Assembly (NCBI RefSeq): GCF_008329605.1 | Contig: NZ_NPKO01000012.1 | Location: 62,001-126,000 of the forward strand | Source of the DNA: Mycolicibacterium sp. P9-64 | GTDB lineage: Bacteria; Actinomycetota; Actinomycetes; Mycobacteriales; Mycobacteriaceae | DNA: 64,000 bases | Direction of reading: 5' to 3' | Shown: piece after piece, positions 25,533 through 34,796 of the stretch | Numbering within the stretch: position 1 is the first letter of the stretch | Layout of the letters: each line of letters starts with the position of its first letter | The notes under the pieces: model-generated | Databases searched by the model: none | The model's input: the letters and a program-made list of their open reading frames with translations, nothing else | Told to the model about the DNA's origin: nothing | Made by a program: the position numbers and the translations under genes

Positions 25533-26924
25533 TCACGTCTTGATCACCTCGATTGCTTCTCTCGTCTGAAGGCCTTTGCGCACTAGTGCCGGCGCGTACA
25601 GGAAGTAGCAGGGCACCGAAATCACCGTTGCGGCGAGATAGCCGATGATGAATATTTCGGGCCGCTCGGAGAGCGCGGCGACAACAGCGGCTCCGCTGCT
25701 CGCGGCCAGGGCGCCGAGCGCGTAGGGGAAATCAATCCAAGCGTTGCCCACCGCTGCTCCCGACAACGACAACGGCGCGGTGACGACCGAGATGGTGAAC
25801 GCCACCAGCATCGCGAGGAACATCGGCCAGTAAGGCTCTGTACCAGTGAAGAAGACGAAGGCCCAGTAAGCGGCAGCAACCGGTGCACACGACATCGAGC
25901 CCGCAACGACGGCGATCACGGTGGATCCCCGGAGCAAGGCACTCAGCCGCTGCTGGTCGCAGCGGCCCAGGCCCGCTGCGTCGGCCGCGACGCGCACCAC
26001 CAGATTTGCCACGAGAAACCGCGGCAAGGCAGCAAAGCGCCATGCGACCTCGTATGCGGCGAGAAGTGCGGGGCCACCCAGCGCGCCGACGATCCAACGA
26101 TCTGAGTTCAGCAGAACCGATGACGTGATCGTGCTGAGTGTGCGCAGACCTGCATAGTGGCGCCACTTGAACGGTTGTGTGACGGAAGTCTTTTCCAGCT
26201 CCGAGCTGCGCACGCGCCACCCCCATGGGAGAACCACGCACAGCAATAGGACGCCCGACAAGAGCCACCCGAGCGGGAGAGCCCAGAACGAATGTGTCGC
26301 GAACAACAACACGGAAGTCGTTGCGGCGGCGATGAACGCGTGCCCCGCAGTAGCGACGTTCCGCAGAGAAAGTTTGCTCGCGATCAATGCGGCTTGGGCC
26401 GCAACCATCAACACACTACGGATTGCCGCTGCGACTGACATCGTGAGAATGGCCGCAATAGCGGTACTCGCGTGTATCGATTGCCCCAACTCGGTGTGAC
26501 GGTACGGAATCCAAACGATGCATGCGAAGACGCCAATGGTGAGCGCGCCAGAGGACGAAAGCGCCGAGGATTTCAATAGGAGCCTCTTGCGCGGCTCCGC
26601 GAAAAAGCGCGCCGTGACAAGTGCTACTCCACCGAAGTCAATCGACAACGCGACAGTAGCTATCGTTGACAGCAACGACCAGAACGCAAAATCGCGATCA
26701 TCCAGTACGACTGCGCCCAACAGCGGCAGCGTGAACAGGGCGACGAAACTCAAGAGTGGTCCGACCGCACCACCGGAGAGGCGCGTCGTCAGCAACCAAA
26801 GCGATTGGTGGCCAATTGCTTTCGGCGGTTGGCGGTTAGGAGGTGCCCGAGTTGCCACGGTGCGTTTCACCGTGCCCGGTTTCGCATTAGGCGCTTTCCC
26901 ACTCGGGCAGCGAAGGCCGATCAT
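25533..26924 (-). CDS. Polysaccharide flippase-like membrane protein (Wzx/MATE superfamily)
   Basis: 463 residues with about 12 hydrophobic helices (from LSFVALFTLPLLGAVVL onward) and the MOP-type layout of two similar halves, with NSDRWIVGALGGPALLAAYE in the middle, a signature place in Wzx proteins. It would flip lipid-linked repeat units across the inner membrane. The first 35 residues are basic and hydrophilic. ATG 26924 overlaps the end of the glycosyltransferase gene by 38 bases; GTG 26870 is an alternative without overlap. Confidence 0.82.
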   Translation of the reverse strand: MIGLRCPSGKAPNAKPGTVKRTVATRAPPNRQPPKAIGHQSLWLLTTRLSGGAVGPLLSFVALFTLPLLGAVVLDDRDFAFWSLLSTIATVALSIDFGGVALVTARFFAEPRKRLLLKSSALSSSGALTIGVFACIVWIPYRHTELGQSIHASTAIAAILTMSVAAAIRSVLMVAAQAALIASKLSLRNVATAGHAFIAAATTSVLLFATHSFWALPLGWLLSGVLLLCVVLPWGWRVRSSELEKTSVTQPFKWRHYAGLRTLSTITSSVLLNSDRWIVGALGGPALLAAYEVAWRFAALPRFLVANLVVRVAADAAGLGRCDQQRLSALLRGSTVIAVVAGSMSCAPVAAAYWAFVFFTGTEPYWPMFLAMLVAFTISVVTAPLSLSGAAVGNAWIDFPYALGALAASSGAAVVAALSERPEIFIIGYLAATVISVPCYFLYAPALVRKGLQTREAIEVIKT

Positions 26925-27759
26925 CGGCTACCAACGCCCTCGCCGCGTTGGCTACGGCGCGAATCTGTTTGCGAGGTTGCGGCATCGTCGCTGCCGCGAT
27001 CGGTGCGCGCACACCGAGCGCGAACACGAGCAACCAGCGGTGGAGTGTGCGTTTGCCGAACCATTTGGTCAGGTACTCGAGCGCCGACCACGTAGCTACT
27101 GGGAGTACCGCCGTCACGAATCGCCCGCTGGTCCGTGAGTGCTGGTGAACGACGCCAGTACGCATTGCAGACACCTGCACTCCAAGCGCTCGCGCGCGGC
27201 GCACGAAGTCGGCATCCTCGTAGCTGAACGGGTACCTCGAGTCAAGGCCGCCCACGCGGTCCCAAACCTGTCGCCCAATGGCAACTGCTGAGAACGCCCG
27301 AAAGGTCTCCGTACCTTCGAGTCGAGTCCGGTGCCATCTTGGGAATGCCCTTCGGGCGATGTTGGAAAGCAGCGAGACGCTCAACAGCACGCCCAGCTGC
27401 GTGGGAAGATGCCGTGCTGACCCATCGTCGAAATACACGATCGCCGCGGGATGGAGCGCGTCAAGGGTCTGAGCCGATAGGCATGGTGCTAGGTCGTCGG
27501 GATCGAATGTCAGATCGTCGTTGAGGATGACGAGCCAGTCCCAATCGCCTTCAGCGCCCAAGATGACACTCGCTGCAAACCCGTCGTTGCGCCGTGACGT
27601 GAGGTGGGGAATTCGCGCGGCGACGAGTTTCCGGTACAGGCGCGAGCTATTTGCGATCACAACGGGTGAGGCGCCCTCGCGTATCGCGGTGTCGCACATG
27701 GACGTAAGTTGGGGCAGGTCACCCACCAATGACGGAATGACGACGCGAACTCTGCTCAT
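26887..27759 (-). CDS. Glycosyltransferase family 2-like protein
   Basis: 290 residues from ATG 27759 (MSRVRVVIPSLVGDL), with GGAGGG 12 bases upstream. ATG 27876 would add 39 residues and overlaps the previous stop by four bases (ATGA), so coupling at that site is also possible. GT-A features: VVIPSL, VIANSS, DWLVILNDDLTF (the DxD-like site) and YEDADFVRRARALG. The family contains rhamnosyl- and other sugar transferases. The third glycosyltransferase of the locus. Confidence 0.85.
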   Translation of the reverse strand: MSRVRVVIPSLVGDLPQLTSMCDTAIREGASPVVIANSSRLYRKLVAARIPHLTSRRNDGFAASVILGAEGDWDWLVILNDDLTFDPDDLAPCLSAQTLDALHPAAIVYFDDGSARHLPTQLGVLLSVSLLSNIARRAFPRWHRTRLEGTETFRAFSAVAIGRQVWDRVGGLDSRYPFSYEDADFVRRARALGVQVSAMRTGVVHQHSRTSGRFVTAVLPVATWSALEYLTKWFGKRTLHRWLLVFALGVRAPIAAATMPQPRKQIRAVANAARALVADDRPSLPEWESA

Positions 27760-27872
27760 TCGATGTTGCTGCCCTCCTGGCGCCGAAGCTTGCGTCGCTA
27801 ATGTCTCCAATCCAAGTAGCGGCGTCACCGCGCATTCCGGTTCAGCAATTTCGCCCCCCTGCGACTCTCCAC

Positions 27873-28631
27873 TCATGTCACTTTGAAGACGAAGTTGTTC
27901 ACGTATTTGAGGTCCCGGCGGTTGGTCTCGCCCACCGTGACACGCTCTGCGACCTGGTGGACCTCCGGCACGAATTGAGATAGGGCGAACTTCTTACGTT
28001 CGTAGAAGAAGGAACCGGAGTATCCCAGGTGCGAAAGCTTCGTCGCTATCCGGTCCAGACCGCCGGGATTATGACGTTCTTCGATCTCGATTAGTAATAC
28101 CGGTTTCGCGCGTATCAGCGTGTTGTTCGCACCTGCGAGTACGGACTCCTCGTGGCCCTCGACATCGATTTTGATGAAGGCCACATCGTCTAGTCCGTAG
28201 CTATCGAGCGTACTGAGTTCAACCTGGTAGCACGATGACACGGCCTCGTCTGGGACGGCGAGATCGCTAAGACTGCCAAGTGAGCCGCCGTACGCGCCGC
28301 CCACGTAAGGAACCCGCATTACGCCGATGCCCGCGTTGCTCGACAGCGCGACCATTTCGATACGGCCTTGGCTCCCCAAAAGTGCCTGCAATCGCTTCTG
28401 GTAGGCCCGATCCGGCTCGAAGGAGATCACCCGTCGACCGAGCCTCCGAAGTGCGTAGGAGTAATAACCGCGGTTGGCCCCGACGTCGACGACAAGCCCC
28501 GGCCGATCGGGCAGAAGTCGACGTAACTCGCGCATCTCCCATTCGCCGTAGAGCCAATATTTCCGCCAAAAGGCGATGCGGGCCAACATTGGCCATGGCA
28601 ACAACTTCCACGCCAAATCGTTCACGCTCAT
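27873..28631 (-). CDS. FkbM-family methyltransferase
   Basis: 252 residues from ATG 28631; GTG 28700 is an upstream alternative. Motif I LVVDVGANRGYYSYALRRLG, then ISFEPDRAYQKRL and the family signature FIKIDVEGHEESVLAGA. FkbM enzymes O-methylate sugars or polyketides, and are frequent in methylated glycan and glycopeptidolipid loci. It is coupled to the following glycosyltransferase by overlap or close spacing. Confidence 0.9.
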   Translation of the reverse strand: MSVNDLAWKLLPWPMLARIAFWRKYWLYGEWEMRELRRLLPDRPGLVVDVGANRGYYSYALRRLGRRVISFEPDRAYQKRLQALLGSQGRIEMVALSSNAGIGVMRVPYVGGAYGGSLGSLSDLAVPDEAVSSCYQVELSTLDSYGLDDVAFIKIDVEGHEESVLAGANNTLIRAKPVLLIEIEERHNPGGLDRIATKLSHLGYSGSFFYERKKFALSQFVPEVHQVAERVTVGETNRRDLKYVNNFVFKVT

Positions 28632-29079
28632 CGCATCATCCCGATCGACGGTCGACGTGCATTGCGTCCAGTAAGCCGCAAGACTATCAGCGTGGGCCAC
28701 TTCGGACAGCTGATCGACGGAATTAGTCCGCCTCCGCGCAACGGTGGTGCGGCATCGATGTGCAATACTGGATTACCTCAGACTGGAGCGGGCATGCGTC
28801 GTTCTGGAACCAGCTGACTAATTGCAGCGCCACGATTCTTGATCGCCTTTGGGTAAATTGCCATCCTCGGTAGCAGGGGGGCAACCCTTGATCGTCGCCT
28901 AGCGGATTTGCCTGCGTCTTGGGCTGCAGTCACCGGCGGAGAGTCGGTGACGGGGTGTTCACGATTGCCGCGCCGTGTCTACTGGGGCGTCGATTTTCGC
29001 CGTAGGCTTTCGATTGCACTTCCGGTACGTGACGGGAATCTCCTCACGTCGATGTCAGATTTCGCAGACCTGGCACTAA
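28632..29079. other. Divergent gap inside the EPS locus
   Basis: 448 bases between the FkbM gene (-) and a methyltransferase (+). No gene is supported. It must hold promoters for both directions. A stretch at 28876-28912 looks only weakly like the conserved box and I do not call it. Confidence 0.5.
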
Positions 29080-30150
29080 ATGCGCGTTATCGAACCCGCC
29101 AATCGTGAGATAGTTGAGGGCAGAGTTCGACCGAGTAGGTCGTCGCTCGATGTCCCAAGGAAAGGGCGGCCGACCTTGCGTGCTCCGATTAAGCGAACTC
29201 TGGAGAAGGTATTGCGAGCGGTCGACCTGCTCATAGCTCCGTTTGTGTTTTGTTGCGCAGTCCTTCTCAAGTTCGTCCGAAGAGCCGGGATCGGGCGTCT
29301 TCCGCATTCGAGGGCGATGCTCCTGCGAGCCGGATGTTTTCCCGTGCTGGATCACTACTATGAACCGGCCTTTCACAACGAACCGCTACGCGAGCTCTTA
29401 TCGACTCACAGAGATCTGCCGGGGATCTCCTGGAACGGCGACGAGCAATTACAACTCCTTGCGTCTTTTTCATACAATGACGAGTTGGCCAGCGTGTCCC
29501 GTCAGGAGCGCGGTATCCATGAATTCTATATGGATAATGGCGCTTTTGGATCAGGAGATGCCGAATACTGGTACAACCTCATACGCTTCAAGAAGCCGAA
29601 GCAGATCATCGAAGTCGGCAGTGGATTTTCTACCAGGATGGCGCGGCGAGCGTTGGCGGCCAATGAGCGCGAGGACCCGCAATACTCCTGCGAACACATC
29701 CTCATCGAGCCCTACGAACATGAATGGCTTGAAGAGCTGGGGATCGCGGTCATTCGGGAGAAGGTCGAGAACTGCGATATGCGAATGTTCGAGAAGCTAG
29801 GCGCAGACGACATACTGTTCATCGATTCATCGCACATCATCCGCCCCCGTGGTGACGTGCTTTTTGAATATTTGGAGCTTCTGCCAACGCTCAACGTTGG
29901 CGTGATAGTTCATATTCACGACATCTTCTCGCCGAGAGATTACCCCGCCGAATGGATCATCGACAAAGTGCGGTTCTGGAATGAGCAGTATCTGCTCGAA
30001 GCGTTTCTGACGTCGAACCGTGAGTGGAAGATAATAGGAGCGCTCAATTACCTGCAGCATCATGACTACGAGCAATTGAATGCCAAGTGTCCGTTTCTGA
30101 CGCCAGATCGAGAGCCGGGCTCGTTCTACATCCAGAAAGTTGGCGTTTGA
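29080..30150 (+). CDS. SAM-dependent methyltransferase with N-terminal hydrophobic segment
   Basis: 356 residues. Residues about 45-70 form a hydrophobic segment (VLRAVDLLIAPFVFCCAVLL). The later part has a Rossmann methyltransferase fold: QIIEVGSGFSTRMARRAL, ILIEPYEHEWLEEL, DILFIDSSHIIRPRGDV and VGVIVHIHDIFSPRDY. This is the Methyltransf_24 pattern. It is a lone + strand gene between two - strand groups. Base composition is more AT-rich than in the core genes at the window ends. The target is unknown. Confidence 0.8.
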   Translation: MRVIEPANREIVEGRVRPSRSSLDVPRKGRPTLRAPIKRTLEKVLRAVDLLIAPFVFCCAVLLKFVRRAGIGRLPHSRAMLLRAGCFPVLDHYYEPAFHNEPLRELLSTHRDLPGISWNGDEQLQLLASFSYNDELASVSRQERGIHEFYMDNGAFGSGDAEYWYNLIRFKKPKQIIEVGSGFSTRMARRALAANEREDPQYSCEHILIEPYEHEWLEELGIAVIREKVENCDMRMFEKLGADDILFIDSSHIIRPRGDVLFEYLELLPTLNVGVIVHIHDIFSPRDYPAEWIIDKVRFWNEQYLLEAFLTSNREWKIIGALNYLQHHDYEQLNAKCPFLTPDREPGSFYIQKVGV

Positions 30151-30250
30151 TCCCAAGGCCATGCCCTCCATCGACCATGGTTTGGCTTGCGCCCGGGCCA
30201 CTTCGGAGTCCAGCAATCGCGGCGAAGCACGCAGGGGAGACGGCGCTTCC

Positions 30251-31231
30251 TCAGATCGTTGATGCTCCTTGCGTCGAATCCGCTGTCACACTTCGCAATA
30301 CCAAGCAATCAGCCACAACCTGCCTAGCCGGGTTCGGAGCCGCCGCCGGCACGAGATGTGGCCGGCCGGCCTCGTACCCACTCACATTCAGGCCCAAGTC
30401 GGGACGGCAGGCCAGCAACGCCTCCCAATCCTGAAGTGTCATACCGTTTCCGCGGGAGTCGGCGTCCGCTTCGGCGTCGAACTGCGTCGAAGGATCGAGG
30501 AAGCCGTAGGGGTCGTTGTCGAAGTCGCGGTGATCACGCAAGTCCACGCGGTGAATCTGCGTCGCGCGAGAATTCTCCCGTGACTTGAGGGCGTCCAACA
30601 TCGCGATGATGAGCGAGGGCGGAATGTGCTCGAGCACGCTCGTGGACACGAGCACGTCAAAGTGTGGAATGAGTGCGGGCGATGCGATGACGTCCGCGGG
30701 TGCGACGTATCTGTAGCCGGAAGGAAAGCCGTTATTGCCTTCTGTTGCCCAGCGTTTCACCGTGTCGAGTCGAGCGGGCCAGCCAGGATCGATCTGCAGT
30801 GCCCGCAACTGGCTCTCGATGCGACCAATGTCGGCAGATCTCACCGCCCTGGCGACCTCGCTCGCCTTGGCGATGTCGTTGTAGTCGACCCCGTGAACCT
30901 CACGCGCGCCGAGTAGCCACAGCGCAACCCCGTCCGTCGGCACGTACCCCGCACCGAAGTCGATGCAGACCTTGCCTCCGATCTGTCGCGCCGTCTCCGG
31001 GCCCAGAGTTCTGATCAGCCCGTCGAGCGCGCGATCCAATCGCTTCTTCCCCGTTGCGTCCTTGCGAGCCGTGAGCCAGTCGAAGCTGCTCTGGCCATGC
31101 CCCTGGTTGCCGAGCATTCCCTTGAGATTCGTGCGCCAGGCAGGCGGCAACCGACGGAAGAGGAAATGCGCGACGCCGTACACGCCGGAGCCACGACCGG
31201 CGGCCACGTTACGACGGATCCTTGAGCGCAT
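30251..31231 (-). CDS. SAM-dependent methyltransferase-like protein
   Basis: 326 residues from ATG 31231; GTG 31255 is an alternative. The modified motif I is VCIDFGAGYVPTDGVALWLLG, followed by VHGVDYNDIAKASEV and VLVSTSVLEHIPPSL. The HRVDLRDHRDFDNDPYGFL segment is typical of a family found in polysaccharide loci. Its 5' end overlaps the 3' end of the Wzc-like gene by 23 bases, so the two are cotranscribed. The function as methyltransferase is inferred from the fold. Confidence 0.75.
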   Translation of the reverse strand: MRSRIRRNVAAGRGSGVYGVAHFLFRRLPPAWRTNLKGMLGNQGHGQSSFDWLTARKDATGKKRLDRALDGLIRTLGPETARQIGGKVCIDFGAGYVPTDGVALWLLGAREVHGVDYNDIAKASEVARAVRSADIGRIESQLRALQIDPGWPARLDTVKRWATEGNNGFPSGYRYVAPADVIASPALIPHFDVLVSTSVLEHIPPSLIIAMLDALKSRENSRATQIHRVDLRDHRDFDNDPYGFLDPSTQFDAEADADSRGNGMTLQDWEALLACRPDLGLNVSGYEAGRPHLVPAAAPNPARQVVADCLVLRSVTADSTQGASTI

Positions 31232-32702
31232 GCCGTTCGGTGACTGGCGCTGCAACGATCTCCGATCGAGACGACGTTTCGTTCGCCGCGACTGGTTGTG
31301 CCGTCAAGTCTTGGCGCGATGGCTGCCGCTCGCCGTAACTGCCGTAGTAGGTGTATGTCCCGCCCGCGCGGGTGGGCGTCATCGTGAGGACCGCGCCGAG
31401 AAGTCGAGCGCCGACGTCTTCCAGACTTCCAACCGCTTGAACGAGATGCTCGCGTTTGGTCTCGCCGAATCGCACCATGACGAGCACGCCGTCGGCTCCT
31501 GCCGCCAATATCGCGCCGTCCGTAACCGCCAGCAGTGGAGACGAATCGATTACGACGTAGTCGAACTTGGCACGCAACTCATCCAAGAGCTTCTTCGCTG
31601 CCAACGATCCGAGCAGTTCGCTTGGGTTGGGCGGGATGGCTCCCGAGGCGAGAACGGTGAGTCTCGGAAAACGAGTCTTCTGCAGCGTGTCCTCGAGCGA
31701 TGCGCGGCCGGCCAACACCGTGCTGAAGCCGACCTCCTCGATCAAACCGAGGTAGTCCTCCAGCTTGGGACGTCGCATGTCGCCACCTACGAGCACGACG
31801 TTGTGATCCGCTTCTGCCAACGCGAGTGCAATGTTTATGGCGGTGGTGGTCTTCCCCTCATTCGGCATCGAACTGGTGACGACGATTACGCGCGGGGGAT
31901 CATCGACCGCGAGAAACTGCAAGTTGGTTCGGAGCTTACGAAAGGCTTCAGCGATTGCCGAATTGTCGCTGTCGAAGGAAATTGCCGCGTCCTTGCGTCG
32001 CTCCTTGTCGAATGGAATGACACCGACGAGCCCGCTGCCCGTGATTTCCTCGATGGTCTCGCGATCTTTCACTGTGTTGTCGAGCAGGCCGCGGAGGATC
32101 GCAAGGCCGATTCCCAAGAGGAGGCCCGCCATCAGGCCGATGGCAATATTGAGCACCGTCTTTGGAGTCACCGGCTTTTCGGGGATCGACGCGCGCTGCT
32201 CGACGACGACCCTCGAATCGGGCCGTCCTCCACCCGCCGGAGTTTCTAGTTCGCTAATCATGACGACGAACTCGTCGGATAATGCGTTCGCAATGTCACG
32301 TGCCCGGACGGGTGACTCGTCAAGCACCTCGACACCTATCAGGACCGTATCGGACTTTGCGCTCGCCTTGACGTGTTGTTGAAGCACGCCCGGACTGATG
32401 TCGAGGCCGAGTTTGTCGATGGTGCGCTGCGCAAGGGTCTCGCCCATGATTAGTTGCGTGTACGAGAGGACGCGCTGTTGGGAGAAGAGATTGCCCTGGT
32501 AAATCTCTGCCACCGAGTCGCTCGACGTGGTGGACACGAAGAGCCTAGTCGACGCTTGATAGAGCGGAACCGTCAGCAATGTGAACACCACCGCAGCGAG
32601 AACGGCGACGATTGTCGTAACGCACACGGTGATCCATCGAGCGCGTAATAGTTTGGCGTAATCTTGAAGACTCAATGCTGCCCCTTCGCCGCTAAATGCC
32701 AT
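31209..32702 (-). CDS. Polysaccharide co-polymerase with BY-kinase domain (Wzc/CpsD-like)
   Basis: 497 residues. Wzz-type membrane region: helix 1 at about 23-45, a periplasmic part, helix 2 at about 184-204. The cytoplasmic kinase has Walker A SSMPNEGKTTT (Lys284), Walker A' VVLVGGDMRRP (303-312) and Walker B DYVVIDSSPL (381-390). A short tyrosine cluster YTYYGSY (450-456) could be the autophosphorylation site. In the usual A' motif two Asp are present; here the first is Gly. Such proteins set chain length and gate export together with a Wzb phosphatase, here probably the product of 12698-13234. Confidence 0.93.
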   Translation of the reverse strand: MAFSGEGAALSLQDYAKLLRARWITVCVTTIVAVLAAVVFTLLTVPLYQASTRLFVSTTSSDSVAEIYQGNLFSQQRVLSYTQLIMGETLAQRTIDKLGLDISPGVLQQHVKASAKSDTVLIGVEVLDESPVRARDIANALSDEFVVMISELETPAGGGRPDSRVVVEQRASIPEKPVTPKTVLNIAIGLMAGLLLGIGLAILRGLLDNTVKDRETIEEITGSGLVGVIPFDKERRKDAAISFDSDNSAIAEAFRKLRTNLQFLAVDDPPRVIVVTSSMPNEGKTTTAINIALALAEADHNVVLVGGDMRRPKLEDYLGLIEEVGFSTVLAGRASLEDTLQKTRFPRLTVLASGAIPPNPSELLGSLAAKKLLDELRAKFDYVVIDSSPLLAVTDGAILAAGADGVLVMVRFGETKREHLVQAVGSLEDVGARLLGAVLTMTPTRAGGTYTYYGSYGERQPSRQDLTAQPVAANETSSRSEIVAAPVTERHALKDPS

Positions 32703-32844
32703 GATCCCAGGAGCATCGCCATTCGACGTGTCAGTTCTTTGATAGCGTACCCGCCATTACCCCCGCAGAGATCAAAATTGGGGCATTGGCGGACTGGGCG
32801 GAACTGCGGCGGCATGCAGGCTCTGCGTTTTGGTCGGGCATGGG

Positions 32845-34704
32845 TCAACGCGAGCATTCGGGCACCGATATTACGGGGGTGACGGTATCGAGCAACGGTT
32901 GAACGGGAACCCGCACTACGCCAGGAGCCGTCGGCTCGGAGAGATGGAAGCTCAATTCACCGGATTGCCCCGGCGGTATCGCGACCTGCACCTCGAAGCT
33001 CGGGCGACCACGTTCCGTATTGGCGAATGCAGGTACCCGTTGGCCGTTCGCGACGACGCTTACCAATTTCGCTCCTTCCGTCGCGAGAAGGCGAACTGAG
33101 GTGAACATGGTGCCGCGTGGCGCCGTGATGGGAAGTTGAGGAAGTAGGCCTGCCGAACTGGCGACGTAATCCGGCAATGGTCCATCGGTGACGGTGTTTG
33201 TCAACCCAATTGTGACGGTCGACATTCTCGTACTCTTATCGCAGCCATCAGCTGCGTACTCGATCGTTCGCCTGAGATAGTAATCAAGCTTGTCGCCACC
33301 GAGATTATTGATGACGACCTCGGCATACGGCGCGGGATCGGTCGGGATCACATGGGCAAGCGGCGTTTCTTCGAGGAGCTTCTGGTCGGCCGGCGACGAA
33401 CTCCATACGGCGATTCGACGTTCACTGACTGCCTTGCCCAAGGCTTCGAGGAGCTCGCGTGGATGGTCAATTCGTCCCGTCATCTTCCTAACGACGGCGT
33501 TGGCGATGTCTTGTAGATATTGCTGGCGCGCTCTCTGGTCGGTGGGAAACCTACTGTAAGCGGTCGATTCCGTTAATTCGACAACATTGTCCTTTGTGAT
33601 CATCTCGCCGTTCGATATCGTCACGGCTCCGACCGCGCTGAGTATGTAGCTCAACGCAACGGGGTCGACTGCGATGGCGCCGTCCACGTTCATTCCCGAC
33701 TGCTGCGCCCACATCGATCTCCAAATTTGAGCTGCATATGGAAAATGTGAGCTCTGGTTGCTATTGCGGGAATCTGTGGTGGGATTGGTGTAGCCGTATT
33801 GTCGGGCATATTCCGCACCGAGATCGATCGGAGTGAAGGGTCCATTTATCTCGTCGTTCGCGGAGAGATCGTCCACGGTTGCCGTTCCGTCATCCAGGTG
33901 GAGAATTCCAAACGCACCGAGCAATCCTCCGGTGCCACGGGCTTCGGCATTCGTCTGGAATCCCATGAAGTACGTTCGGCCGCCGTCGGCGCCCATCATC
34001 GAGGGTGCCACGCGTGCGGCCAGAGCCGTATTCTGAATTATCTTCGAGATGTCAGATATTTGCGCTTGAAGTTGCGCACGGGCGTCGCGAAGAAGCGACA
34101 GGTATTTGGGGTCCGAAATCGCCTGGGCATCGTCATCGAGTCTCGTGGTGGCGGCCGATATCTCGCTCAACTTGGGTGCAGCGGCGCGGAGAAGTTGCAC
34201 GTTCAAGCGGTTTCCTTCAAGCAACTGGTCCGGTGAAATCGCTGCTCCCACTTGTTCGGACGGGCGCAAAACATGATCGACCAGGCCCAGTACGACGTCA
34301 GATATCTGTTGACCCGTTTCGAAGGGGCCACCTAGCCACGGGACGCCCGACGCGATGTTCCACGGCAGTGAATGAGTCTCGTCGCGTGCTGCCTGGGCAT
34401 GGGAATGCGCTTCGTCCACCCATTTCGCGGCGTCCTTGGCATTGCCCTTCGAAAGCGCATCTTTCGCCTGCTCGGCGCTGTGGCGCGCTTGCTCGAGGTT
34501 TGACTTCGCGTGGACGGCTTCAACGCCCAGCCACCACGCAAACGCTACGAATGCGATGAGCAGGACGAGCCCGGTCCATCTGACGCCACGGCGACGCCAA
34601 TACTTCCGTAGCCACCTCGATCGGCGCTCGTCGTCGATCACGTCGGGTGAGCGATCTTCCCCGTCCGACTCGTCGTCCGACGGGTGTCGCTGAAAGATGC
34701 GCAC
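32845..34704 (-). CDS. DUF4012 membrane-anchored protein
   Basis: 619 residues. An acidic and Arg-rich cytoplasmic N-terminus precedes one helix at about 43-63 (WTGLVLLIAFVAFAWWLGV). A helical segment then leads into the large extracytoplasmic DUF4012 region, with ADGGRTYFMGFQTNAEARGTGG, VDGAIAVDPVALSYILSAVG and DKLDYYLRRTIEY. DUF4012 proteins are common beside actinobacterial capsule and cell-wall polysaccharide genes, but their activity is not known to me. Directly upstream of the Wzc-like gene in the same direction, it is a candidate for polymer attachment or export. Confidence 0.87.
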   Translation of the reverse strand: MRIFQRHPSDDESDGEDRSPDVIDDERRSRWLRKYWRRRGVRWTGLVLLIAFVAFAWWLGVEAVHAKSNLEQARHSAEQAKDALSKGNAKDAAKWVDEAHSHAQAARDETHSLPWNIASGVPWLGGPFETGQQISDVVLGLVDHVLRPSEQVGAAISPDQLLEGNRLNVQLLRAAAPKLSEISAATTRLDDDAQAISDPKYLSLLRDARAQLQAQISDISKIIQNTALAARVAPSMMGADGGRTYFMGFQTNAEARGTGGLLGAFGILHLDDGTATVDDLSANDEINGPFTPIDLGAEYARQYGYTNPTTDSRNSNQSSHFPYAAQIWRSMWAQQSGMNVDGAIAVDPVALSYILSAVGAVTISNGEMITKDNVVELTESTAYSRFPTDQRARQQYLQDIANAVVRKMTGRIDHPRELLEALGKAVSERRIAVWSSSPADQKLLEETPLAHVIPTDPAPYAEVVINNLGGDKLDYYLRRTIEYAADGCDKSTRMSTVTIGLTNTVTDGPLPDYVASSAGLLPQLPITAPRGTMFTSVRLLATEGAKLVSVVANGQRVPAFANTERGRPSFEVQVAIPPGQSGELSFHLSEPTAPGVVRVPVQPLLDTVTPVISVPECSR

Positions 34705-34796
34705 TTATGGGATCTCCCGTGCTCGGCCGGAGTCTGCACTACGCGAGTGCAGCCGTGACAGGCGTGGCGGTTGACGGCGCGGGCGACGCGGTGTGG

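Noticed and set aside
28876..28912. Possible fourth copy of the conserved box
   Set aside because: Shares only a G-run and a CCTAG word; core TAGGSAAAC and complementary arms are absent.
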